A DNA stretch of 64,000 nt from Dyadobacter sp. Leaf189 (GTDB taxonomy: Bacteria > Bacteroidota > Bacteroidia > Cytophagales > Spirosomataceae): positions 306,537 to 370,536 of the forward strand of contig NZ_LMPS01000004.1 of the NCBI RefSeq assembly GCF_001424405.1, read 5' to 3'. Position numbers and translations under genes: made by a program. This document shows, piece by piece, positions 9,751-18,400 of this stretch. Each line of letters starts with the position of its first letter. Position 1 is the first letter of the stretch. Below the pieces are notes generated by a model. That model was not told the DNA's origin, did not search any database, and worked only from the letters and a program-made list of their open reading frames with translations.

Positions 9751-9785
9751 CAAATAATCGGAGCCATTCAGACTCCGATTATTTG
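9751..9785 (-). terminator. Intrinsic terminator overlapping the end of the ThiF-like gene
   Basis: A perfect 13-bp stem, CAAATAATCGGAG with CTCCGATTATTTG, has a 9-nt loop and is followed on the minus strand by GTTTTTTATC. The upstream arm is made from the last codons of the ThiF-like gene, and its stop codon (9768-9770) lies in the loop. Confidence 0.85.
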
Positions 9786-10883
9786 ATCTATATCCACATA
9801 ATATCTTCCTGACTTCACATTGGTGCCGAGCAGGATTTTTCGACAGCTGTCTGCAGTAATAGCACCGCCTAATGCCACCGAGGAAGCCAGTTGCGGCCAG
9901 GATAAAATCGTCTTGCCTATCTGAGTCATAGAAATTTTCAACCGATCCGAAATTTTGCTCATATCGATGATCGAACCTACCAATTCTATTTTCTCTTCCG
10001 TTGTCAGATTCCCCGAAAAGCCAGCATCAACATCGTTCAACAATCCGTGGAAGACCGGGCGTTCCGGCTCCATATCAAAACGCTCAATGTCGATCATTCC
10101 GCGATCGCTGGTGTCCATCACCACCGGGATTCCATATTCACGCGCCTTGTGCCGGGCCATGAATTTAACATCGATGCCATCACATACTTCCACCAACACA
10201 TCAAGCTTCCCTCCCTCTGTAAGGAACTGATCAATACTGCCTTCCGAAATTCCACTCCGGTAAACCTGCACTTTAATGAACGGATCGATCTCTGCGATAG
10301 CCCGGGCCGCAACAACCGCCTTGTTCATGCCCAGATTGTGCGTGCTTGTCTGAATACGGTTGAGGTTCGAAAGTTCAATCTGATCATAGTCCGCCAGGCG
10401 CAGCTCGCCGACTGATCGCTCGGTGGCGAGCGTCATTGCAACAGCATGTCCGATTGACAAGCCAATGATGCCCACTTTTTTTGTTGATAGAACCTGTTGT
10501 TCCCCGGTGGTAATTTTACAATTATTCCTGTTTGTCCTGACTTTATAAAACGCTTCGCAGTCAAGCAGATGGACCAGCCTCCTGCTCCATGGGTAAAACA
10601 CCCAGACACCATATTCCGCATATTTCCGACCATCGAGATGTTTCCGGATTTCTGCCTCTGCCTGCTCGTCATCTAGTTTCTTAACAGCGTTTTCAATTTT
10701 TACCAGTTCAAAAAGCTGATCGTAGATTGTATCAAAAATCATGACATCAGGATTTCGTTCCAGTAGAAAGTCCAGCCTTTTCTTGTCATCTACATCGTCC
10801 AGCTGATAAAAGACAGGCTTAAAAGTGTCGCTTAAATGCTCCGAAGATTTGTGGTTGCACTTCGTCATTGAATCCATGAGCAA
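9768..10883 (-). CDS. ThiF/E1-like adenylating enzyme, Rv1355c type
   Basis: The 371 residues comprise an N-terminal segment with YGVWVFYPWSRRLVHLL (about 91-107), as I recall from the Rv1355c family, and a ThiF-type Rossmann domain (about 135-300). In that domain GIIGLSIGH is the nucleotide loop (138-146), LADYD carries Asp165, ELSNLNR supplies Asn/Arg (173-176) and Lys188 follows. Known chemistry of the superfamily: ATP-dependent adenylation of a C-terminal carboxylate, usually of a ubiquitin-like or peptide substrate. No CxxC zinc pairs or obvious catalytic Cys loop are seen, and the nitroreductase domain fused in longer Rv1355c proteins is absent. It is the last gene of the five-gene operon, 15 bp after the acyltransferase. 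Its substrate is unknown, and no sulfur-carrier or ubiquitin-like protein is encoded nearby. Confidence 0.8.
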   Translation of the reverse strand: MLMDSMTKCNHKSSEHLSDTFKPVFYQLDDVDDKKRLDFLLERNPDVMIFDTIYDQLFELVKIENAVKKLDDEQAEAEIRKHLDGRKYAEYGVWVFYPWSRRLVHLLDCEAFYKVRTNRNNCKITTGEQQVLSTKKVGIIGLSIGHAVAMTLATERSVGELRLADYDQIELSNLNRIQTSTHNLGMNKAVVAARAIAEIDPFIKVQVYRSGISEGSIDQFLTEGGKLDVLVEVCDGIDVKFMARHKAREYGIPVVMDTSDRGMIDIERFDMEPERPVFHGLLNDVDAGFSGNLTTEEKIELVGSIIDMSKISDRLKISMTQIGKTILSWPQLASSVALGGAITADSCRKILLGTNVKSGRYYVDIDQIIGV

Positions 10884-10898
10884 TGATTAAAAGGTTTA

Positions 10899-11657
10899 TC
10901 AAGCGAAAGACGGCAACTGCTGGGCGGCATTGGTTTTTGCAAAGAAATTATCGCCCAACACCCCCATTCCGTATCTGCACACAATACCTGCAAGAATGGC
11001 CTGGTTCGTTTGTTGTTGAGAAATACGCTCGACCGAAGACAGAACCGCCGCAGACGAGGTCGGGAATTTGAATCCCGGATAACCTGCGCTGTTTTGCTTC
11101 GCCGTGATTCCCTCCATCATCGGCAGAAGATCTGCATGGAACCTGACCGAGCCGGTCGAACAGGAGTAAAGAAAATACTTGGCATTATCCAGGATTGAAA
11201 TCCCGACCGCCGCCAGCATGGCGAACCTGCACAAACCCAGGCCCCGGAATTCGTCGGATACTGCAACCCTGCTCAGCTCAACGGTCGCATCTTTATAGCC
11301 CGGCCGTCCCTGACAATCCAGATCAAATGCATATTCCGTCGGCAGAACATTTGAAAAGTCAGGCTTGATTTGCAGATCAAACTGATGGTTAATAGTTTGC
11401 AACTGCTTTTCAATTGCTGCATTAACCTGTCTTTTGACAACCCTGATTGTTGCAATCTGCCGCGCTCCTGAAAATATGCCGATCAGGTTTGCTTTCCAGT
11501 CACTGGGCAACAGATCGTACTGGTTGTCCATGTATTCGCCGGAATACTCCTTTTTATAAACTTCTCTTCTTAAAGTAAGATGATCAACTATATCTGTCTC
11601 ACTTTTCAGTTCCCTTAATTCGAAGTTCTCGATGAGATGATGAAAGTTAAATGCCAT
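10899..11657 (-). CDS. LuxI/FeeM-like GNAT N-acyltransferase
   Basis: The 252-residue protein has the layout of autoinducer-synthase-like GNAT enzymes. An N-terminal LRREVYKKEY segment (29-38) is followed by acidic residues (Asp44, Asp48), a beta strand ATIRVV (69-74), then VELSRVAVSDEFRGLGL (126-142). Glu127 and Arg130 give the ExxR spacing of LuxI enzymes, and RGLGL fits the acyl-CoA or acyl-ACP pyrophosphate loop. Families with this plan make N-acyl amino acids or acyl-homoserine lactones; the acceptor here is not predictable. It lies between the degenerate serine-hydrolase gene (23 bp upstream) and the ThiF-like gene (15 bp downstream), so its product may be modified further by the same operon (inference). 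Confidence 0.7.
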   Translation of the reverse strand: MAFNFHHLIENFELRELKSETDIVDHLTLRREVYKKEYSGEYMDNQYDLLPSDWKANLIGIFSGARQIATIRVVKRQVNAAIEKQLQTINHQFDLQIKPDFSNVLPTEYAFDLDCQGRPGYKDATVELSRVAVSDEFRGLGLCRFAMLAAVGISILDNAKYFLYSCSTGSVRFHADLLPMMEGITAKQNSAGYPGFKFPTSSAAVLSSVERISQQQTNQAILAGIVCRYGMGVLGDNFFAKTNAAQQLPSFA

Positions 11658-11680
11658 TGGAGCTGATATTAATGTAATTG

Positions 11681-12898
11681 TTACAACTCTTTAAAAGAAG
11701 CCTCATACATCTGCGACAGCACCGCAGGATTGGAGATCTGGCTGTGTGTGGAGGTAGCGAATACTGCAACCTGCACTTTTCCAAAATCCATGATCATCGC
11801 TTCGCAATTATTTTCTTCGCCCTTTTTCCAGTAATAAATGCTCTTTTTGCCTGCAACGCTTCCGTCAAAACCGAGTAGCTTGGATTTCATCCTGTTGAGG
11901 TTATCAAAGCTGACAATCCTGAACTGGGCAACTGCTGATTGTAATTTCGCAAACTGCTCTGCACTCATGTACAAGCCGGTCACTCCGCAGTCGACCAGGT
12001 GCTGCACCTTTTTCGTTCCCGGCTCATCGCCATTTTTGGTAGGGTATCCCTTGCTGGCCTGCGAAGATGGAATAGTGCCTTTTTCGTTCCAGCCGCCCCA
12101 GTCGATCACACTTGCACTTTCCAGTGCAGCAGCCTTGAACACATTCTCTCTCACATAAGCACGGAACTGTTCACCATACTCAAAAAAATTGTCATTCGAC
12201 TGTTCCAGCCTGTTCAGCTTTGTGCTGTTTCCTTGTATAGCGAGCTTCTTCGCTTCCAGATAAGGCAATATAATGCCAAGCAACAGGTAGTTCACGTCGT
12301 CGTTTTTAACAGTCTTGGCTTCAAAAACAGCTTTGTTCACATCGCCTGAGACTGTCAGTGACAGTTTGTAATGGTCGTGGTAATCAATCAGCCCGGTCTG
12401 GTGCGCCAGCAGTCTTTCAAAGGTTAGCGTCTTGAATTCCTTACTTGGCTTCCAGTATTTGGGCAGGTAAGGCCACACCGCTGAACCCAGGTCTACCTTA
12501 TGCTTTTGAAGTGCGTGGATCACCGCAATGGCCGTTACATATTGGCTCACCTTAGAAATTTCCTGTTTCGCCATTGCGCTGTGGAATTGCAAAGGAGTAT
12601 CGACAGGTTTGCGCGCAAAACCATCGCCGCCATTGGACACATAATAAGGAACACCGTCATTGTAGATGGTGTAGCCGTATCCCGCCACGAGCGGCTCCAT
12701 ATATTCTTCTATTTTCTGTGCGAATACATGTTGGTCAAACTTGGTAGGAACCCCGAACTTGGCCGCACGCGTGGAATCCGAAATTTTTTCGGTAGTAACC
12801 TGCTCCGAAAGCAGTTCGTCTTCCCGGCAGCTGGTGGCAAACAGGGACGATAGTAAGACAAAACAGAATGTACCGGATTTTAAAAAGCGATTTTTCAT
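11681..12898 (-). CDS. Degenerate serine-hydrolase (class C beta-lactamase fold) lipoprotein
   Basis: The 405-residue protein starts with a lipoprotein signal ending LFATSC (Cys24). The fold follows class C beta-lactamase/DD-peptidase-like enzymes: GYGYTIYNDGVPYYVSNGG, then TAIAVIHALQKHKVDLGSAV, then LLAHQTGLIDYHDHY. Where active members carry SxxK (for example SVSK) this one reads KVSQ (116-119), and the YxN motif position reads NDD before VNYLLLG. Both the nucleophile and the general base are therefore missing. By contrast the paralogue at 34211-35779 keeps SISK and YCN. It likely acts as a binding protein in the periplasm or at the outer membrane rather than as an enzyme. It sits in the middle of the five-gene operon, which suggests a role in sensing, carrying or retaining the operon's product (inference). 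Confidence 0.75.
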   Translation of the reverse strand: MKNRFLKSGTFCFVLLSSLFATSCREDELLSEQVTTEKISDSTRAAKFGVPTKFDQHVFAQKIEEYMEPLVAGYGYTIYNDGVPYYVSNGGDGFARKPVDTPLQFHSAMAKQEISKVSQYVTAIAVIHALQKHKVDLGSAVWPYLPKYWKPSKEFKTLTFERLLAHQTGLIDYHDHYKLSLTVSGDVNKAVFEAKTVKNDDVNYLLLGIILPYLEAKKLAIQGNSTKLNRLEQSNDNFFEYGEQFRAYVRENVFKAAALESASVIDWGGWNEKGTIPSSQASKGYPTKNGDEPGTKKVQHLVDCGVTGLYMSAEQFAKLQSAVAQFRIVSFDNLNRMKSKLLGFDGSVAGKKSIYYWKKGEENNCEAMIMDFGKVQVAVFATSTHSQISNPAVLSQMYEASFKEL

Positions 12899-12957
12899 CT
12901 TTGAGTTAATTGAGAATTTTTGATTGGTATGGATATAATTGAATTGGGTAAGCGAGA

Positions 12958-13965
12958 CTAGTTCATGCAGAGTGCTGACTGCTCTGCGGATAATGCGCTG
13001 CGGATTTTGAGGAACAGATTAATGCCCAGCGGCTCCTGTTCTACGGTGATGTTTGCACGATTCACACCCGCTTCCATGGAGAGCCGGATAAGCTCTTCGG
13101 GACTTCTGTGAATCAGGAACCATTCGCCGAAAATTTCCATGTAACCGCGGCTCGGATTGTTTTCTGAAAAGTTACCGATCAGGATCTCACCGCCAGGTTT
13201 TAGGAAAGTAAGCAGCCGTTTGATAGCCATGATAAACACGCGATCTTCAAAATAATCAAACAGACCAGCCGACCAGATTACATCATACTTCTCAGCTCCT
13301 GAAAAGCGCAGAATGTTTTTTCTGCAAAAATGAACCTGATCTTCATAGGGTTGACAAAGGTTACCTGCAAAAGAAATGGCATCGGAATCAATATCCACGC
13401 AAGTTGTTCGCAGCGTCTGTGGATCGATCATTTGATACAACTCGAACAGGTCACGCGCGGGACCGCTGGCTACATTCAGCAGGTTGAGCGGCGATTTGCG
13501 GTCTTTCAGTTTGGCCAGCAATTTGTCTTTAAAAAATGCTTTCCGGTTTCGCACTGCCTCTGTTGCCGCGTGATAGTGAAAGTAACGGTCCCACTTTTGG
13601 TAATCAGGATGGTTGAAACTGTCGTATGTATAGATCATATCGATCAGCGCGTAGTCGCCTGCATAGCCTAACGGTTTGCGATACACGTAGCCGTGAATGG
13701 TGTTGGCTAAAAATTCATTACCAAAAATGCTTTGCAGGAAAGCAGTTTCCATTTCCCCTATCATCCCACTTTGCTTCATGCGGTATAACTGCTGCATAAT
13801 CTGGTCGATGATTGGATACTCCTGTTCGTCAGGCCCGCCGTTCGCCAGCATCTGGCGCAGCATGGAGATCGTTTGTGACTCGAATACAAAGTCTTTTTCT
13901 GTTGGAACGGAGACATAGTTCTCCTGTTCTGCATCTGAGACAGATGCGAAGTTGAGCTTGTTCAT
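12958..13965 (-). CDS. Class I SAM-dependent methyltransferase
   Basis: The 335 residues contain motif I, LLNVASGPARD (162-172), the acidic ribose-binding end of beta 2, CVDIDSD (189-195), the post-II region YDVIWSAGLFDYF, and LLTFLKPGGEILIGNF. The N-terminal third (YRKPLGYAGDYALIDMIY, about 95-112) resembles proteins often labelled extracellular factor 3-hydroxypalmitate methyl ester biosynthesis proteins (recalled, not searched). That would suit O-methylation of a fatty-acid-derived signal; any carboxyl or hydroxyl acceptor is possible. It is the second gene of the operon, 49 bp after the StyA-like gene and 59 bp before the degenerate hydrolase. Confidence 0.8.
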   Translation of the reverse strand: MNKLNFASVSDAEQENYVSVPTEKDFVFESQTISMLRQMLANGGPDEQEYPIIDQIMQQLYRMKQSGMIGEMETAFLQSIFGNEFLANTIHGYVYRKPLGYAGDYALIDMIYTYDSFNHPDYQKWDRYFHYHAATEAVRNRKAFFKDKLLAKLKDRKSPLNLLNVASGPARDLFELYQMIDPQTLRTTCVDIDSDAISFAGNLCQPYEDQVHFCRKNILRFSGAEKYDVIWSAGLFDYFEDRVFIMAIKRLLTFLKPGGEILIGNFSENNPSRGYMEIFGEWFLIHRSPEELIRLSMEAGVNRANITVEQEPLGINLFLKIRSALSAEQSALCMN

Positions 13966-14014
13966 TGTTTGAATTTTACGTGTGAGTAAGTAACGATTGG
14001 GTATCGCAGGCCTG

Positions 14015-15265
14015 TTACACGACAGGCTCTGCGGTTCGGGTTTTGCTGTTCAGGTATTTTCTAGCCTCTTCCGCATCGTCGAGCCAAGGGAATAATGCGG
14101 GCGGGTGGTTAAAGCCGTTTACAAAATCAGAGGCGATTTCAGGATTTTCCGTGGCGGCTTGGAGCACTTCCACCACGTGCGGCTGTGCGGGTGCCAGAAA
14201 TATGTCCGAGAACCGGTTTGTATATTTCGAATACTCCCAAAATGTCTCAAAAGTCTCGTTCATCCAGGCTACGTCAAAAGGTTTGTCGCCTCTCGCAATG
14301 ATCGCTTTGGCGTACACGTTGGCCATCTTGGACGCATTATTACCTCCTTGCCCAACGATAGGATCATTCAAAATAACTGTATCCCCTACTCCGAGTACTG
14401 CCGCAGTTGAGTTGAGCTGTACCACCGGTTTACGTACTACCGGCGTGAACGAACCTTTTAAAAATGCATTGTCGGCGATCACCTCCGCATTGGCAAAGGC
14501 CGGGTAGCGCCATGGCATTAATGTCCGCATCATTTCTTTTGCTTTTGCGAGCAATTCTGAGGCAGTCGTCGCGTCATCGAACACGTCCATTGGCCCGCCG
14601 GGAATGCTTTCGACCAATATAAAAGAACATTGAATATCGTCTTTCTGATAAAATGGCGCGGTAATGATTTCTCCGCCGCCCATTAATGCATCCAGGGTGA
14701 TGGAAGTAAATTTTGTTTTTTCGGTTTGTTCAAAATCGTTGATGTGCAGCTGTACAAGCTTCCGGGCCGGTTTTTCGTGTGTAGAGCGCTGCTCATCTTT
14801 TGTAAAAAGCCTCGCGAGCGGGCCCTTTCCCGATGATACAATGACAAGATCAAACTGCGCTGTGCATTCGAGCAGATCAGAAGGTGTGGTGTCGCTCACT
14901 ACGAACTTACCTCCCAGCCTTTCAAAAAGCTTGATCCATTGGTAAAATTTAAGACGCTGATCAATGGAAACACCGGGCTTGCTGGTGCGTGATTTAATAC
15001 CGAAAGCGAAGTTTCCGTCCGGCTTACCGAAATTGATATTGAAGCCTGTGGAATGATAAGCTGTGTCGTTCCAGAAATCGAGACCAAGCTCGCGCTCCAA
15101 TTGCAGCGTATCGTGAAAAAGATAGGTTGCTCCAGTCGGCGGACCGTTGAAGATCTCTTCGGCAGAACGTTCCGAAATGATCGTCACGTCATATCCGCTT
15201 TTTACAAGTCTGATCGCCAGGTGCAACCCCGACTGCCCTGCTCCCATGATTGCTATCTTTCTCAT
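14015..15265 (-). CDS. StyA-type styrene/indole flavin monooxygenase
   Basis: From the chosen ATG (MRKIAIMGAGQSG) the protein has 416 residues. It carries an N-terminal FAD dinucleotide loop GAGQSG, then ISERSAEEIFNGPP, SSGKGPLAR, and a late FAD-contact region VLGVGDTVILNDPIVGQGGNN. This layout fits the StyA/SmoA group of external flavoprotein monooxygenases, which epoxidise styrene or oxidise indole using FADH2 from a separate reductase. No StyB-like reductase gene is in the window. An ATG at 15283 and a TTG at 15304 also keep the frame. A good -7 box at 15302-15309 overlaps the TTG, so the later starts are preferred. It is the first gene of the five-gene operon and diverges from the large sensor kinase. 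Confidence 0.82.
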   Translation of the reverse strand: MRKIAIMGAGQSGLHLAIRLVKSGYDVTIISERSAEEIFNGPPTGATYLFHDTLQLERELGLDFWNDTAYHSTGFNINFGKPDGNFAFGIKSRTSKPGVSIDQRLKFYQWIKLFERLGGKFVVSDTTPSDLLECTAQFDLVIVSSGKGPLARLFTKDEQRSTHEKPARKLVQLHINDFEQTEKTKFTSITLDALMGGGEIITAPFYQKDDIQCSFILVESIPGGPMDVFDDATTASELLAKAKEMMRTLMPWRYPAFANAEVIADNAFLKGSFTPVVRKPVVQLNSTAAVLGVGDTVILNDPIVGQGGNNASKMANVYAKAIIARGDKPFDVAWMNETFETFWEYSKYTNRFSDIFLAPAQPHVVEVLQAATENPEIASDFVNGFNHPPALFPWLDDAEEARKYLNSKTRTAEPVV

Positions 15266-15301
15266 CGCGCTTTGTTTTTGCATTTGATTTTTTGAACACG
15301 A

Positions 15302-15329
15302 CAAAGGTAAGGCGGCGCAAAGGGGTCAA
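15302..15329 (-). promoter_or_regulatory. Bacteroidota-type promoter of the StyA-like operon
   Basis: On the minus strand TTTG, 17 bases, then TACCTTTG (15302-15309) matches the -33/-7 consensus TTTG...TAnnTTTG. It places the transcript start about 10-30 bases before the ATG codons at 15283 and 15265. Confidence 0.6.
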
Positions 15330-15459
15330 ATTGAAAGAAGTCCTAAAAAAGTATAAAAAATTATAAAAATCGGGCGGCGGGATTTGATGATATAAGGTGA
15401 AAGTCAGACTTTGCAGGACTTTGATATACACAGTATTACGATACTCACGACCTCTGGCT

Positions 15460-18400
15460 ATGATAAACGTTCAGGAATACCGGATCTTCAATGTATTACA
15501 TAAAGAACTGCATAAATCAACGGTACGCGCGGAAGATTCAGCCACCGGAGAATCGCTGATTTTGAAGGTTGTTCCTTTTAACGGTGTTCACGATGCGGCT
15601 GGTCAGGAAATCGAGCAGGAATTTGAATTTGGCAGCCAGTTTACATTCAGCCGGATTTTAAATCACCGTCGCTTGCTGCGGCCGGAAAATTACCTGGTGC
15701 TCGAAATGGACGATTTCGAAGGCTGCAACCTGGAAGCTTATCTATCAGAAAACCGGCCAGCAATTGATGCCGCGTTGAAGATTGCATCGTCTTTAACACA
15801 GATCATCGAAGAGCTGCAATACCATAACATTGCGCATCCGGATCTGCGGCCGATTCATTTTCTGATCAATACAGATACACTTGAAACCCGATTGACTGAT
15901 TTATGCTACGCCGTTTTACAGGATAATTCAGGTCAGGTTACCCGGGCGAACACTTCCCTGGCTGCATTGCAATATATGTCGCCTGAGCAAAGCGGGCTGA
16001 TGGACATTCCGGTGGATTTCCGGTCGGATTACTACCATTTGGGCGTCATGTTCTACCAGCTTTTTACCAGTGTTTTACCATTTGAAAATGCCGATCCCAA
16101 TGAGCTGGTGCATGCACACATGGCGCGATCGGCCGCAAACCCGTCAGAAATTAACCCGGAAGTACCAGTTGCGGTTTCGGAGATTATTCTAAAACTTTTA
16201 TCCAAAAAGCCTTCCGGGCGTTACCAAACCACAAGCGGGATCAGGCACGATCTTGCATGTTGCGCGACAAATTTAAATAAGGGGAATGTGGCATTTCAAG
16301 TCCAAATCGCCGCGCATGATACTGCCGGCGAGTTCAGTCTGCCGGATAAGCTGTATGGACGTGACCAGGAGATCGCGCTTTTAACTGCAGCTTTCGGGCG
16401 CATTGGTGAGCGCAATGAAATGGTACTGGTTTCAGGTAATTCGGGTATCGGTAAATCGTCGCTGATCCGGGAGCTGCAAAACCGGATAGAAGCTCAAAAC
16501 GTGTTGTTTATTACAGGAAAGTTTGACCAATATGTGCAGAATATCCCATTCGAGGCGATTATACAAGCTTTTAAAGAGCTCGTCTGCAAGATTTCACTCG
16601 GTGACCGGGGCTGCTGGAAAGCACAGATACTGGACGCAGTGGGTCTTTTCGGGCAGATCATAATTGATGTAATTCCCGAGCTGGAAAAGATCATCGGAAC
16701 GCAGCCGCTGGTAGAAAGCCTGACGCCCATTGAAGCGCAGAACCGCTTTGTGAATGTGTTTACACGGTTTATCAATGTTTTTACCAAAGAGGAACACCCG
16801 CTTGTCATTTTCCTCGACGATCTTCATTGGGCCGACCCTTCCAGCTTGCGCTTTCTGAGCCGGGTTACCTACTCGGTAGAAGGCTCCAACCTGCTGATCA
16901 TCGGCACTTACCGTGACAATGAACTGACTGAAAACCATCCGCTGCGCGCTGCATTAAAGGATATGGACGCGGCAACAGCCGGCCTGACCCCATTCACATT
17001 GTATCCGTTACAATCCGCGGACATTACTGAAATGGTATCCGACACGCTTTCCTGTCCCCCGAACATCGCCGCCCGGCTAGCCGACGTGGTGCTCACCCGC
17101 ACGCTCGGCAACCCGTTTTTTGTCTCGGAAACGATCAAAGACCTGGTAGCGAACGGACTGGTAGCATACAGCAGTCAGCAACGTAAATGGACCTGGAATC
17201 AGCAGGAAGTAGCCGGTTATGCATTGTCGGGAACATCGCAGCAACTACTTACTTCCAAGATCAACAACCTGGGGGAACCAGCACGCCAGGCCTTGGTGAC
17301 CGCATCGTGCATTGGTTCGGATTTCGATCTGATCATGCTTTCGGCATTAAATGATAAAACGCCGCAGGAAACGGCGGAGGATTTGCGCGAGGCGGTGACA
17401 GAAAATTTGCTGCGCCTCTCGGCCGACCGGGGAAATGAGCATCAGTTTCTGACAACAAAACGGTACCGGTTTGTCCATGACCAGGTGCAGCAGGCGGCTT
17501 ATAACCTGCTTTCACCCGAATCCCGGGACGAAATGCATGTGAATATTGGCTACTTTTTACTTGAAAGACTTTCGGCCGCGGAGCGTTACGAGCAGCTTTT
17601 CGAGATCGTCAACCATCTCAATCATCACCCCAAAAACTTTTCACAACCCGAAGAGCGGCATAAAATAGCCGGACTGAATTTTGAAGCAGGCAAAAAGGCC
17701 AGATCCTCCGCTGCATATTCAGTAGCTATGGCCTATTTCAGGATCGGGCAGGAAATGCTGACTCACGAAGATTGGACAAATGCATATCAGCTTACATTCG
17801 ACCTGCATCTGCATCTCGCCGAGAGCGCGTACCTGGCTGGCGACGCAGCAACTTGTATGAGCGTTGCCGAAACGGCATTAGGTCACACAAAAAATGCAGC
17901 AGATCGCATTGAATTGTATCATACCCAGATCCAGAGCCTTATATTTCACGAGCAGCATTTGGACGCTATCGCGCTGTCATTGAAAGTATTAAAAGATCTG
18001 AATGTTACTTTCCCTTCGAAGGTCAGCACTGTTCACACAATCGCTGGCTATTTGAAATCCAAATGGCTGATGCGCGGCAAGCAAATCGAGGATCTTGAAA
18101 ACTTGCCTAAAATGACCGCGCCAGATAAGCTGGCTGCGATGCGCCTTTTGCAGAACATTACCGCCGCCTCGTTTTCTGCAATACCCAAGCTGTACCCGGT
18201 AATGGTACTCAAAATGGTCGAGCTGTCGCTCAAATACGGCATCGCGCCTGAATCTGCGATCACATTTGCGACTTATGGCGCCATTGTGAATGCCATTGAA
18301 ACAAATCATAAAGCTTGTTACCGGTACGGAAATGTGGCATTGAAGCTCGCCGACCGGATGGAAAACTCAGCAGCAAAGGCGCGGACATTACTTTTGTTCA

